This document shows, piece by piece, positions 9,726 through 21,406 of a stretch of 64,000 nucleotides of DNA. Made by a program: the position numbers and the translations under genes. Source of the DNA: Heterohyrax brucei. Lineage: Eukaryota; Chordata; Mammalia; Hyracoidea; Procaviidae. The stretch's first letter is position 1. Each line of letters starts with the position of its first letter. The stretch spans positions 102,764,171-102,828,170 of the forward strand of contig CM053144.1 of assembly GCA_028571685.1 (NCBI GenBank), given 5' to 3'. The notes below the pieces were generated by a model that was not told the origin of the DNA, searched no databases, and worked only from the letters and a program-made list of their open reading frames with translations.

Positions 9726-11479
9726 TGAGGAGCTTTGAATCTTCAGTATTGCTTTAAATACCAGAAAATTCATTTTCTTTGGCATGCCTGTGAATATGCA
9801 CTCAACATGGAGAACAATCTGAAAGGCTGATTTTATTAAATTAAATCATGAAAAATGAAGCACCTTCATGAAAAAGAAGAAAAATTTCAAAATTTGACCC
9901 AAAGTGTCTTTTTTCATCCCTAACTTTTATAGTTCTGCCTGACAAGAACATTATGTATTTGTCAGGACTTAATAACAAGAAACTGCAATCAGCCTTTGGA
10001 ACAGGTCCTGTACAATGCATTTTAGCTTCCTTTTATTTAAATCTCTATGAGTTAACATGTTTTTAATGCTGAGTTTGTGTTCCCTGGCTTTTTTTCATGA
10101 CAGGAAAAATTGCTTTCCCAAACTGCCATTTATTTTAAGAGGGGATAATTTTATTTTGTGCCACTATACTGAGAAAAAACTCTGTATTTTCCATCTTTTT
10201 AGGTTTAGGCCTACTGAAACTGGAGATTGAAAAAACCTCCATGTGAGGGGTGCTCAAAACTAAGGGGACCTGAGAGACACTGTTTCATATCATCCCTAAC
10301 ACAAAAGGAAAGACATGACTTCCACACTGCACAAGCCCCAGGCAGCGATGCTAGGGGGTGCCCTCTGCAGTCCCCACCATAGATTCGGTGAACTATACAC
10401 AATAAATGACTCCCTTTGTCTCGATAAAACCAAAGACAAAAAAGTCAAGCAGGAGGTAGGAAGGATGCAGAAATAACTTGCATTTGAGCATTATGCTTCT
10501 AGGTTACTGGCCAGACAAACCTAACAGCACTTTGTCTTCCTTGATGGCCAGCATGGCCTGTGAGACTGCGAAGCAGACCTCCACCCAGCCGACCCCCTCT
10601 ACCCAGTCAGCCTGCACCCAGCTGACTTCTACTCAGTTGACCCCCAGATGCCCCAACTGCCCACATTGTTCCCTGCATCTGCATGTGGTCCTTCCCTTGA
10701 AATGCTCAGACTTTGCCTGACCAAACTGGACAGGCTTTGAGGCTTGCAAACAAAACCTTTGATCTCATCCCAAAAGCTCCAGTCTCAGTGAATTTGGCTT
10801 TTTGTAGCTACTGAACTCCTGGGGTTTTCCGGCAACACTAAAAGTCAAAGTTGTAAATCTTTTGGGACTCTGAGTACAGCTGCAGCTTTACGAAAGCATA
10901 AATAATTACTGAAAAGGATAGAAGGAGGAATTCCTTCGTGTTTGTTATAAGATTTGACTGAGTTTTGTGCACCTGAATATGGGGAAGTGGGAATAAAAAG
11001 GGAAGAGAAATCTATGATGTCTAAAAAGAACATCCCTACTTTGAGTCATCATCTGAAAGCAATCTTAAACCGCAATACACAGGGCTAGGTTGATGTGGTC
11101 TCTGACCAAACGCTAAGTTTGACAAAGCTTAAATATATATGTATAACATGCTAACACTTTCAGTGTTCCTTTATCTTATGTAACATTAGCTTTTATTCTT
11201 CAACACAGAGTTAGAAATTAAATCAATAAAAAGATATGCTGTTAAGGCAGGCTACACAAGAGAAAATTAGCATCTAAAAAAGGCAACTTAAAGTGCTTTT
11301 GAATGTGCTAAACAAGACAGATAAAACTATATGATACTAGGAAATGTAAATTTTGTAACATCAGGGGTCTTAGAAAAGACTATTTAAAAGAAGGCAATAT
11401 AGCCATACATAAATGCTCTTGGAAAAGGCATTTTAGACTTCAGAAAACAAAACTGTCTTGAATATGTTTATGTTCTTAC
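9726..11479. other. Unassigned 1.75-kb stretch with a short degenerate repeat
   Basis: No gene or interspersed repeat is recognised. At 10578-10648 the plus strand holds imperfect CCACCCAG / CTACCCAG / GCACCCAG / CTACTCAG units, each followed by a C- or TGAC-containing spacer of roughly 15 bp, like a decayed minisatellite. Confidence 0.35.
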
Positions 11480-11678
11480 TGTTGTGGTTAGGTGCCATCA
11501 AGTTGATTTTCGACCCATAGTGACTTTACGTAACTGTAGAACTGCCCTGTAAGGTTTTCTTGGCTGTAATCTGTACAGAAGTAGGTCACCACTTTTTCCC
11601 TGGCACTGCTGGACAGGTTCAAACTGCCAACCTTTTGGTTAGCAGTCGAGTGCTTAACTGTTGAGCCATTAGAGCTCC
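11480..11678 (-). repeat. AfroSINE, long form, minus strand
   Basis: GTTGTGGTTAGGTGCCATC, AAGTTGATTTTCGACCC, GTTTTCTTGGCTGTAATC, CAGGTTCAAACTGCCAACC and TTGGTTAGCAGTCGAGTGC. The GTTAGGTGCC tail start resembles the RTE 3' end. Confidence 0.87.
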
Positions 11679-11802
11679 TTTATGTTTGGCTACAGTTCTT
11701 CAAAGCCATGTTCTGAAACAGACCGCATTTACGGCACGGAAAAGGAAAACGTTACTCTTTGCTTTAAAGTCCAATTTCTTAAATCCAAATTTCTTTACAC
11801 AG

Positions 11803-11971
11803 TAATAATAATAATAAAAAACCCACTGCCATCAAGTCAGGTCTGACTCACGGCAACCCTGTAGGACACAGCAGAACTGTCCCATAGAGTTCCCAAGGAG
11901 CACCTGGCAGGTTTGAACTACCAACTGGTTAGCAAATGCAGCACTTAACCCACTATGCCACCACGGTTTCC
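11803..11971 (-). repeat. AfroSINE, short form, minus strand, with A/T-rich tail
   Basis: An (AAT)n and A-run tail at 11803-11819 is followed by CCCACTGCCATCAAGTCAGG, GACTCACGGCAACCCTG, CAAGGAGCACCTGGCAGG and CACCACGGTTTCC. The core is well kept. Confidence 0.92.
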
Positions 11972-12149
11972 TTTTACAGAATATAGAAAGCAAATATGAA
12001 AATAAAAATAATATGATTGTTTCAAGCATTTATCAAATATATTTGACATCATACAATAACAATATATTAAATTTTTTTTTACCAACTCACCACTTCAACA
12101 CTGATCAGGTCCATGGTGATACAAACACCTGGTCTCAACATTTTTTTAA

Positions 12150-12710
12150 ATCGTACATTAGAAGGTTTACAGAACAAAACTAGCTTGTCATTAAAAAATT
12201 AGTACACATATTGTGTTGTGACACTGTTTGCCAACCCCATGGCATGCCCACACTCTCACTTTCTTGACCTTGGTTTCCCCATTACCGGATTTCCTGTCTC
12301 CTGCTACCTTCTAGTCCTTGGCCTTGAGCTGTGTGCCACTTTAGTCTTATTTTAAGGATCTGTCTCATCTTTGGCTGAAGGGTAAACCTCAGGAGTGACT
12401 TCAGTACTGAACTAAAAGCACATCACATCCGGGGCCACACTCTCACGGTTTCTTCAGCCTCTGTCAGGCCGCTTACCAGTCTTTTTTTTTTTTTTTTTTT
12501 AGTAGAATTTTGTTCTCTATTTCTCTCTAGTTTTCTCCAGGACCTCTACTGTGATCCCTGTCAGAACAGTCAGTGGTGGTAGTTGGGTACCATCTAGTGT
12601 GCTGGACTCAGTCTGGTGGCGGCTGTAATAATTGTGGTCCATTAATCCTTACAACTAATCTTTCCCTTGTGTCTTAGGTTCTCTTCATTCTCCCTTGCCA
12701 GGACTCAGCA
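12150..12710 (-). repeat. LINE 3' UTR-like repeat (probably L1), minus strand
   Basis: Shares a long run of motifs with 42140-42935: GTTGTGACACTGTTTGCCAA, TTGGCTGAAGGGTAAACC, TCCAGGACCTCTACTGTGAT, CAGAACAGTCAGTGGTGGTA, CATCTAGTGTGCTGGACTC. It is non-coding, with a T-rich start consistent with a reversed poly(A). A run of about 20 T lies at 12481-12500. The L1 assignment rests on memory of afrotherian L1 3' UTRs. Confidence 0.6.
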
Positions 12711-13644
12711 TTTTGAATTGGCCAAATAGTACAGAAAAATCGTTTCTCTGGGCTCACTAGCTTCATCCAATTCTAATCCCTCCTACGTGCCAGCGATCAC
12801 ACACTACACACCAAGAAGAAGGCATTCCTTCCGGTGCTATAACACAAGTGGGAAGGTGGGCACGTAAGGAGCTTGACTCCAGGACAGCGGGCTAAGTTTA
12901 CGCTGACACTGAACACTTTCTGAAGAAGAAAGACTAGTCTTCTTGGGAAGAAAGGCTTCTGAGACTGTATTCTGAAGGAGGCAATTATTACTCTAATTGT
13001 GAATATTATGTTGACAAGGAATGGAGTTTTGCATACACTTGTTCTCACTAAAAAATACAAGCTTCCTAAATGAATTAGTAGTAAACATAAGGGATAGAAC
13101 GAAAGTCCTAAGAGATAAGACAGTGGCGCAGCGAGCAGAGAGACCCTGCCCCTGTCAAAAGGCAAAGTCGTGTGTACTGAGTAACTGTGAACAGACACAC
13201 TACACTAAATAAGTATTGGTACTGCCTTCCAATTGCAAACAGCATCTGTGCAAATTCTATACAGAGAACCTCAAAAAGTAGGGAGAAAACTAAAATGCAA
13301 GTCTGTAAACTAATTTAAACCTTTACTGGGAATTTTCTCTAAGCTGTGGGTAAAATATAATAGTTTACATATAAATAGTGTTGATTTTCACCCATCTGGG
13401 AAACAGGCTGAGCACAGCTATGTTTTCTAGTGGACATTAAAGCCAAAGGCTAGGAGCAACACTGACAGTGTGCGAAATACCATAAGAGACAGATACATGT
13501 GTGAGAGAGAAGACAGGATCACCGAAGCCTCTTCAGTTCTGGACTGGATGGAAAACACAGACAAACACTGCAGTTCGCAAATTCTGATGCTGTTCTTCAA
13601 CAAAGAAACTAGGTGCTAAAGACAAACTCCTTTCAGAACAAGTA
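12711..13644. other. Unassigned sequence
   Basis: No repeat recognised. A 133-codon minus-strand open frame at 12797-13198 shows no domain, no conserved motif and no splice or promoter context. I regard it as chance. Confidence 0.3.
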
Positions 13645-13755
13645 GGTTAGAGACAAAGCAGAACTGCCCCAGAAGGTTTTCTTGGCTGTAATCTTGACGG
13701 CAGCAGATTGACACATTTTTGTCCTGCCGAGCTGGTGGGTGCTTCTAACACTGTA
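13645..13755 (-). repeat. AfroSINE, long form, truncated
   Basis: AAAGCAGAACTGCCCC, GTTTTCTTGGCTGTAATC, CAGCAGATTGACACATTTTT and GAGCTGGTGGGTGCTTC match the middle of the long form. Tail and head are missing. Confidence 0.75.
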
Positions 13756-15114
13756 GTGAATAAACAGTTCCAATCCAATTACCCAAACTCCCAGTTACAT
13801 AAACCAAATCCAGTAGCTTTCCTAATGACGGCAAACCCATGGAGGAAAATCTTTATATGGCAAGTCTTTAGAAGTACATAAAAATACAGTGCCTCAGGCA
13901 CACAGCCTGTTTTTGATGAAATAGTCCATGATACCAACACAGAGGGTGGGTGTTAAAATACGTGATATAAAACAGTGCTGCTACAAGAAATACACTAGCG
14001 CTTATAAATCAAAAGGTCCTTTTAATTTCTCCTATTCAGGTAATATCTGCAGGAAGGAACTTGATGGGAAGCAAAGACAAGTACCGTTACAGTAAGCTCT
14101 GACTAGAGCAATGTTTTCAAAACCAACACCACACTGCCCCACAGGTGACATATGTCTGACCGAACCAGCTTATTCAGAAACAGTTACCAGAGCTCAACTG
14201 ATTTATGAATGAGGCAGGATCTTGAGAAGAAAGGAGGAGGAAGACACTACTGTGCTTTCTATATCATCAACTAATCAAAATAAAATCAATGGAGAAGTGA
14301 CTTTAGCAGCAAAACTGTTTTATTAATATTTCAAAGAAGCTACATTCATTTTTATCTTTCTTTCTTAAGGTTGAGGAACATGGGTATTCAAGAAGACAAA
14401 GGTAGGTTATACTAAGGCTGTCAGTACAAGGAGAAATTCTTGGAGGAGCATGAATCCACCTTTAGGGAAACAAAAAAGCTTTCCATAGCAGATGACTAGT
14501 TTCTGTCATTTAAACAGATTTATATTAATAATACTCCCACTCGTAAACTTCTGTTTTAGCTATAAATATTAATTCTTCTGATAGAGGTACAGCCAAAAGA
14601 CAAGCTTGCTCCATCAGGTAAAATCCTTTCTGACCAAATGTCAAGAATAGAGGGAATAGGCTGTGAGTTGTAGCTGTTGATCCCACTAGTTAACAGTGGA
14701 AAAGTGCCATGAAAATATTAAGCAGGCATAAGGACACATTGTAATGAGTGGCCCTGAGGCCAGAACTGCTCAGGTGCAGGTGTAGAGAATTCTGTCACCT
14801 AGGAAGAAGGGCAGACTGTGATCTACCACACTGCTTAGCAAAAAGACCAAGAAAGGTCACAGTTACATTTGAAAGCTGTCCTGGACAATTTAATCTCAAA
14901 CCCCAAAGCCTCACTTCTGCTGGCTGGTATTCAACAGGGTCTTCACTGTAATTATTAAAGCATAGAAAAATCAAGACTTCTACTGCCCGCTGTAATTTTT
15001 TTTGTTTTAATAACTTATATGAATTATAGACTAAATTGGAAAACACATGAAAAAGCGGAAATAAAAATTTGCAACTGTTAATTAAGGATAGAGACTATTA
15101 ACATTTTAGATATA
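13756..15114. other. Unassigned 1.36-kb stretch
   Basis: AT-rich, with no gene or repeat recognised. Open frames here (14748-14951 plus, 14795-15046 minus) overlap each other and carry no recognisable domain. Confidence 0.3.
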
Positions 15115-15116
15115 TC

Positions 15117-15168
15117 TCGCCATGAGTCGGATCCGACTCGATGGCACTTGGCTTTTGGCTGGCTTCTA
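15117..15168 (+). repeat. Very short SINE/RTE tail fragment with perfect palindrome
   Basis: CCATGAGTCGGATCCGACTC, then GATGGCACTTGGCTTTTGGC. The 16-bp palindrome GAGTCGGATCCGACTC is at 15124-15139. It is an isolated tail with no SINE core upstream. A near twin lies at 56044. Confidence 0.65.
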
Positions 15169-15473
15169 GAGTCTTTATTTTTATGTATACTTGGATAGTT
15201 TGGTATATACTGTTTTGTAATATGCTTTAATAACAAAACCTAATATATTGTGGTAATTTCATGAAACAATGAATATTCATCTATGATACTTTAATGACTT
15301 CATTACATTCCACCATACATCTGTACCACTTTAAAAAACAAAAAAGGGCAATACACAATATATTTCACAGAAAGTAAAATTTGAAGTTTTCTTTTTGGGG
15401 TGGAGGGAAGATGGAGGATGGTGGTATTTAGATTGTTAGTTCCAGAGGGCACTTCAGCATAATCTAATCCAGA
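15169..15473. other. Unassigned AT-rich sequence
   Basis: No repeat or gene recognised. Confidence 0.3.
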
Positions 15474-15655
15474 GATTCTTGGAGTAACATCCCTGGGCTG
15501 GCATCGCAGGGATCACTTGGAGACTTGTTAGACAAATTTTTGTGCTCTATTGCAGACTCACTGAGTCAGAAACTCTAGAAGCGGGATCCAGAATCAGTGT
15601 CTGAATAAGCCTTCCTGTTGATTCTGATGTATGCTACAGTTTGATAGTCACTCAT
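15474..15655 (+). mobile_element. Probable hAT-Charlie type MER DNA transposon, diverged
   Basis: GAGATTCTTGGAGTAACATC starts where these elements carry their TTCT/TTGG end. GGGATCACTTGGAGACTTG, AACTCTAGAAGCGGGATCC and a closing GTTGATTCTGATGTATGC follow the order of a common non-autonomous hAT relic. The exact subfamily is uncertain. Confidence 0.45.
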
Positions 15656-15741
15656 CTAGACCTACCACCTTACACAGTTGAGCAAATTGTTTTAGGGAAG
15701 GTAACTGATTATCTAATGTGACACAGCTAATTAGAAGGGGG

Positions 15742-15883
15742 GAAAGCCACTGAGTTGATTCTGACTCATTGACTCATAGTGACCTTATTAGGCAGAGTAG
15801 AAGTACCCCATAGGGTTGGTCGATTTGAACTGCTGACCTTTTGGTTATGAGCTAAGTTCTTAACCACTGCGTCACCAGAGGTC
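15742..15883 (-). repeat. AfroSINE, short form, minus strand
   Basis: CCACTGAGTTGATTCTGACTC, with a small internal duplication of GACTCAT(T/A), then CCCATAGGGTTGGTCGATTT and CTGCTGACCTTTTGG, CACCAGAGGTCC. Part of the core is deleted. Confidence 0.87.
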
Positions 15884-16011
15884 CAATAGGAAGAGAAGAG
15901 GAACTCAGACCCAGAGCTCCTAATCCAGTACTGTAATGTTCAGACCACTGACTGAAGTTGCTGGTCTAGGGTGTCTGAAAAATTCTCTTAACAACTTTAT
16001 TTTTGGCCCCT

Positions 16012-16066
16012 CTAGAAACCCAAAGCCATTGAGTTGGATCTAACTCATAGTGACCCTAAAGAAGAC
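16012..16066 (-). repeat. AfroSINE tail fragment, minus strand
   Basis: CCCAAAGCCATTGAGTTGG and ACTCATAGTGACCCTAAAG, then unrelated sequence. It is 5'-truncated to the tail. Confidence 0.65.
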
Positions 16067-16320
16067 AATACTATTTCAAAACATGCCCAGACCTATTTCC
16101 TGATTTTGACGTAGGAGATTGGGCCAATGTTTCCTAAAAGAAGTTCATGAATTAGATAAACATTATGCTTGGATCAAAAAAAAAAAAGAAAAAGAAAAAG
16201 AGCTGAACCCTTTGGGTTAGTTACCTAGAGCCTGAAGGGACTATGTATTTCAGCCTGGCCTATTGGGCAAAAGTTGGTTTGCTAACAATGAACAGGTCTT
16301 TCTGGAGGGGATGAAGTCAT

Positions 16321-16332
16321 GGGGGGGGGGGG
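16321..16332 (+). repeat. Poly(G) run of 12
   Basis: Twelve G in a row preceded by GTCAT and followed by TGCTTC. A simple homopolymer with no associated motif. Confidence 0.95.
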
Positions 16333-16439
16333 TGCTTCTGAAACCTTTGATATTATTTTATCTTTTAAATCTAGTCACCCCACAGGAATCTCTCTGATAA
16401 AATTATTTGGCTAACTCAGGTAAAGGAAACTGTTGTAAA

Positions 16440-17500
16440 TTTGACTTCAAAACAAGGCTAATAATACCACAAAAAGCTGGCAAGGGTACACAAATGGTAA
16501 ACAAATGGAATCTCTCATACATTGAATCTGGGGGGAATGCAAAATGACACGGTCACTCTGGAAAACAGTTTGGCAGTTTCTGTGAAAACTAAACATGTAA
16601 TTAAAAAATGACCCAACAGTTATACTCTTGAAGATTTACCTAAGAGAAATAAAAGCTTATGTTTCTGCAAAATCTATACATGAAGGTTCATACCAGCATG
16701 ATTTTTATGGCCCAAACTTGAATCAGCCTTGGTAAATTAACAGCTAAATAGACTGTGGTACATTCATACCATGGTATACTTCTCAGATTGAAAAGAGGCT
16801 TATTTATTGATATAAGGCAGTGGCTCGAAATTATGCGGAGTAAAAACAGCCAGTCTGAAAAGATTACATACTGTATGATTCCATTTATATAACGCTTTTG
16901 GAATGCCAAAATTTTAGAACTGGAGGCAGATTAGTGTTGCCAGGGGTTGGGGAAGGAGAAGAGGGGGCGAGGTAATAAGATGAGTTATAAAAAGGCAACA
17001 GGAAGTTCCTTATGCTGATGGAACTGTTCAGAATCTTGACTCTAGTTGTAGATGGCCAACTGCTGTTATACAGACATAAACAGCTGAGAAACTGTATAGA
17101 ACTTAATAGGCACACACACAAATGAAAACCAGTAAAATTAGGGAAATCAGAGTATGACTCAGGGGTTGTACCAATGCCAACATCTTAGTTATGATACTGT
17201 ACCACAGTCATACAGATGTTGCCATAGGAGGAATGGGGCAACGTGTACACAGGATTCAAAAAAAAAAAATCTGCCGCTACTGAGGTGATTCTAACTCACA
17301 GTGACCCTATGTGACAGAGCAGAACTGACCCACAGAGTTTCCAAGGAGCGCCTGATGGATCTGTACTGCTGACCTTTTGGTTAGGAGCCTTGACACTTAA
17401 CCACTCCGCCACCAAGGTTTCTGCCTGTATGCAGGGCATCACTGTATTATTTCTTAAAACCACATGTGAACATTCACTTACCTTAAAAAAAAATTCAAAT
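16440..17500 (+). mobile_element. Old L1 (L1M type) 3' end, plus strand, split by a SINE
   Basis: ACACAAATGGTAAACAAATGG, CAAAATGACACGGTCACTCTG, AAAACAGTTTGGCAGTTTC, CTAAGAGAAATAAAAGC and GACTGTGGTACATTCATACC follow the L1 ORF2 C-terminal order. Next come 3' UTR-like words (GTTGCCAGGGGTTGGGG, GATGGAACTGTTCAGAATC). Reading frames are broken throughout. An AfroSINE at 17258-17420 interrupts it, with L1-like sequence resuming (CATCACTGTATTATTTC). Confidence 0.8.
17258..17420 (-). repeat. AfroSINE, short form, inserted in old L1
   Basis: An A-rich start, CTGCCGCTACTGAGGTGATTC, TAACTCACAGTGACCCTATG, TTTCCAAGGAGCGCCTGATG, GACCTTTTGGTTAGGAGCC and CACCAAGGTTTC. It sits inside the L1M 3' end and is therefore younger. 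Confidence 0.92.
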
Positions 17501-18719
17501 TAAAGAATAATGTTGCAGTATTTTGCAAAACATCTTGTCTAGTTTACTTTAATCCAGCTACCTCTAGATGTAACTCTGTGATGCATTATTTAAAGTCTTG
17601 CTCACATTGATGTTCTGGCCAATATATCACTGAGACCATATTTCCTCAGTGAAAAGATCTGAGCAAGACAGTAAGCTAATTTTGGTACGCAACCTGAAGC
17701 AGATGGCTACAGCAAGATTAGAGCACCGTTATATTTAACAAGGGTTGGGCTGACAGACTGCATTACATGCTTACGTTACACAAAATAGCATCATAAATCT
17801 TAAATTGTATATGAAGTACTTACTCCAGATAGCCCACTAAACACACTTTGATTTTTTTATTGCCATAGAATAAATAACGAGAAAAGATTTTGGCAATTTT
17901 TAAAACTTCAAATGTGGGGGCAAATTTTCCAGACACAGAATAGGCACTCAACAAACACTTTTCTCAGACTGAATACGTTAGACTAAAACTCTCATTTTAA
18001 TCTTAAAAGTAATCACATTTCCAGAGGTTTGGGAAATAAAGGAAAAAAATTAAAAAAAAGAACTATACCCTAACATAATTATCATACAGTTTGAGACCCT
18101 TTCTTTAATATTTATTATCATACATGCAGATTTTTGTTATAAATGTTTTACATTCTAGTCAGTCTTTATTCTTAATTTAATTGCTAAAAAGTAATCCATT
18201 ATAACTTACTCCATTGGAAACAGATTTGTTCCCTGTTTGTTAACACCACAGGTAATGGGAAAACATTGTCATGTTTACGTATTTTTCCATATTTTAGAAA
18301 ACTATCTTAAGACAGAGTCTTAGAATTATTAGGTTGAAAGGTATGAATATTATTGTAATTTGACACACATTTTTTCCCAATAAACTATATACCATTAACA
18401 ATGTCATCAACATTAGGTCTTAACTTTTTAAAGTAGTAATTTCACAAGAGAAAAAATGATGTCTCAATGCTTTTGTCTGAATTTAACTGGAATGAGTTTA
18501 AACACTTCCTAGGTCATTAATGTTTGCTTAATTATTTTTCATTTTGATCAGTTGTGAATGAATGTTCTTCACCTACTGACAGGTCTTTTCTGTTTGCTTT
18601 AATAGTTCATATAAACTCTTTAATGAATTTTATGTATTTACTCAGTGAAGAAATTAAATGTCAGACATGCTTTCATCTCAATAAATCTTTGCAAAATCTG
18701 TTTGAATTAAATATCTAAT
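17501..18719. other. Unassigned AT-rich 1.2-kb stretch
   Basis: No gene seen. 17920-17975 (ACACAGAATAGGCACTCAAC, AAACACTTTT) may be an L2/MIR end. The rest has many A- and T-runs with no recognised family. Confidence 0.3.
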
Positions 18720-18850
18720 TTAATTATCCTCAAATTATAAATGACAAATCAAGATTCAGAGAATTTAGGTAATTTTGCTCATTGCTACAAACTGGTAGCA
18801 AGGCTGGGTGTGCAATCAGGTTTTTGTCTTGAGTCTAGTATTCCATCAGA
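18720..18850 (-). repeat. MIR-like SINE remnant, minus strand
   Basis: GATTCAGAGAATTTAGGTAA, CAAACTGGTAGCAAGGCTGG and CTTGAGTCTAGTATTCCATC match the reversed MIR core order. Diverged. Confidence 0.5.
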
Positions 18851-19084
18851 CAGGTTCTCTTACATCAAATTATGGTGACAGACAATTGCTATGATAACTT
18901 TAGTTGAAGAAGGAATCCATAACATTTCCACTTTAAGTCAGATTTAGTAGCAGTTGAGATTCTTTTGAATTAGACATACTCCAAAATTCCCACTGTACAT
19001 GTACAGGCTAGACAACTGGCTGCCATAAAGGAAGTAAGAGGGAGAAAGAAGACACAGAATGGCAAATTAAAGTACTTCTCATAA

Positions 19085-19290
19085 AAAAATAAGTCCTAGT
19101 GGCAGAGATTAAGCAATCCACTGCTAACCAAAAGGTTGGCCTCGGAACCCACGAGCCATTCTGCAGAAAGAAGATGTGGGCACTGTGCCCCACAAAGATT
19201 ACAGCCTAGGAAACCTATTGGGCAGTTCTCGATTGTTCTCCTTGGGTCAGTAGAGTCACAACTGACTAGATGGCAATGAGTTTGGCCGTA
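19085..19290 (+). repeat. AfroSINE, long form, plus strand
   Basis: GTCCTAGTGGCAGAGATTAAG, CTGCTAACCAAAAGGTTGG, a long-form block including ATTACAGCCTAGGAAACC, then CAACTGACTAGATGGCAATG. The middle block is partly rearranged but in order. Confidence 0.83.
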
Positions 19291-19811
19291 CAAAGAAATA
19301 ATTCTTTCATTAGAGGAGAAAGTTTCTGGCAGATGAGAAAAGCTAACAAAATAGATGAGAAATTGGCCTGAACTCTCAGAAAGGAATCTGTCAGTTAAGA
19401 AAGCAGGCCGAGTTCTACTGGCATAGTTTAATTAGTTCAACCCAAACACCATGACTTAGACTACAGAATGATCAAATAAACAGAAAGGAATCAAACTGTA
19501 ACCAAGTGCTTACTTTCTTTAGCCATTTTCTAAAAATATAAAAAGACATGCAAGTCTTTTAAAAAGGAAAACATGCTAATACATCCATTTTAAAAATAAA
19601 CAACATTTAATTCCTAAACCTTTTACTTAAGACTTGTGGGAAATGAACTGGGATCACAAAACTGTAACGAACCTATTGTAAAGGCAGGGTAGGAAATGCC
19701 TTACGAGGATTTATAACTATGAAATTAAACTGAGGTAAACTTTCAACACACTGACGAGAATAGCACTATGAGGTGGCTTGTCATGTGCTCTGCATCTTTT
19801 ACTTTATAAAC
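19291..19811. other. Unassigned AT-rich sequence
   Basis: No repeat or gene recognised. Confidence 0.3.
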
Positions 19812-20004
19812 AAACGTTTCTCTTGGGTCATTTCCAACTCCTGAGAGCCCCATGTGTGCCCAGGTGGAGCAGTGCCCTGTAGGGTTTCAATGCGTAATTT
19901 TTAGGAAGCAGACTGCCAGACTGTGGTGCCTTTGAGTGGACTCAAATCTCCAAACTTTCTGGTAGCAGCTGAGGGGGCTAACTGTCTATACCACTCAGGC
20001 ACTC
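19812..20004 (-). repeat. AfroSINE, long form, diverged
   Basis: CTTGGGTCATTTCCAACTCC, AGCCCCATGTGTGCCCAGG, CCCTGTAGGGTTTCAATGC, GGAAGCAGACTGCCAGAC and GTGCCTTTGAGTGGACTC. Many point changes. Confidence 0.72.
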
Positions 20005-20456
20005 AAGCCACAAGGAAAGCAGAGAGGAATGTGAAACTGCTTCAGGGCTTCTCTGGGTTGTCACAGTTCTTTTATGGAAAGGATAAGAAAAGAAGGTAGA
20101 GTAGTCAAGGGCTGTCAGCGATCGAAGTGGTTACATTCTGTAAGAACCAACAAAGCTCCCTGAGAAGCCAGAAGAATCGGGTGACACCAGGGAAGCGCAG
20201 AGGGGTGAATTCTAATTGATATGAAAAGGAGAACTGGAGCTGGAGTTCACTAAATGGAAGTTAAGAACAGATCAGGGTGAGAAGGCAGCACTTGGAGCAG
20301 AGCTCGAGGCTGTGCCGGCCACCTACTAGCTGAATCACTTTTAGGAGCCCTAACTTCCTCTCCTTGTGCTCCTCATTCTCCCATGGTTGTGAGGATTGGT
20401 GATAAAGGAGCAAATTGGCCCAGCAGGCCACGACACAAAACAAGTTCCCCCAAAAT
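20005..20456. other. Unassigned sequence
   Basis: No repeat recognised. A short minus-strand open frame at 20261-20443 has no visible motif. Confidence 0.3.
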
Positions 20457-20606
20457 GTTGTTAGCTGCTAGCAAGTCGATTTGGACTCATCGTGAACCAC
20501 TGTGAAACAGAATGAAACACCGCCGTCAGACTGGAGCCCACTGTTGCAGCCACAGTGTCAATCCACCTGGTTGAGGGTCTTGTTTTGACTAACGCTGTAC
20601 TTTACC

Positions 20607-20771
20607 GGGAGCCCTGGTGGCACAGTAGGTGTTGCAGCTGCTAACCAAAAGGTTGGCAGTTCAAATCCATCAGCTGCTCCTTGGAAACCCTATGGGGCTG
20701 TTTACTCTGTCATAAAGGGTTCACAATGAGTTGAAATGACTCAGTGGCAGTGGGTTTGGGGTTTTTTTTGG
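20607..20771 (+). repeat. AfroSINE inserted in RTE, with target-site duplication
   Basis: GGGAGCCCTGGTGGCACAG, CTAACCAAAAGGTTGGCAG, TGCTCCTTGGAAACCC, then a GACTCAGTGGCAGTGGGTTT tail. TACTTTACC (20598-20606) and TACTTGACC (20772-20780) flank it, a 9-bp target-site duplication with one mismatch that lies in continuous RTE sequence. Confidence 0.92.
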
Positions 20772-21406
20772 TACTTGACCAAGCATGATGTTCTTCTCCA
20801 GGGACTGTTCTTTCCTGATAACATGTCAAAAGCATGTGAGACAAAGTCCCCTGATCCTTGCTTCTAAGGAGTGTTCTGGTTGTACTTCTTCCAAGACCGA
20901 TTTGTTTCCTCTGCTGGTAGTATACTTAATATTCTTCACCAACACCACAATTCAAAGGTGTCACGTTTTCTATGGTCTCTCTTATTCACTGTCTAGCTTT
21001 CACACTAATACGACTTGACTGAAAACATCATGACTTGGGCCAGGCGCACCTTAGCTTTCAGGTGACACCTTTGCTTTTTAACCCTGTAAAGAGGACTTTT
21101 GTAGCAAATTTGCCCAGGGCAAGGCATTTCTGGACTGCTGCTTCCACAGATGATGACCGTAGATAAATGAAATTCTTGAAAATTTCAATCTTTTCTCTGT
21201 TATCACACTGCTGTTTATTGGTTTAGTTGTGAGGATTTTTATTTTCTTTATGTTGAGGTGGAATCCATACTGAAGGCTGTGAGCTCTGATCTTCACCACT
21301 AGGTGTTTCAAGTCCCCTTCACCTTGAGCAAGAAAAATTGTGTCATCTGTATAAGGCAGGTTGTGACAGAAGTCCTACAATCCTGATGTCCTTTTCTTTT
21401 TCCTAC

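Noticed and set aside
12797-13198. 133-codon minus-strand open frame as a possible gene
   Set aside because: No recognisable domain, no promoter or splice context and no conserved motif. Leu/Ser-rich composition as expected by chance.
16321-16332. Quadruplex-forming regulatory site at the G12 run
   Set aside because: A single homopolymer with no spaced G-tracts. More likely a simple slippage product.
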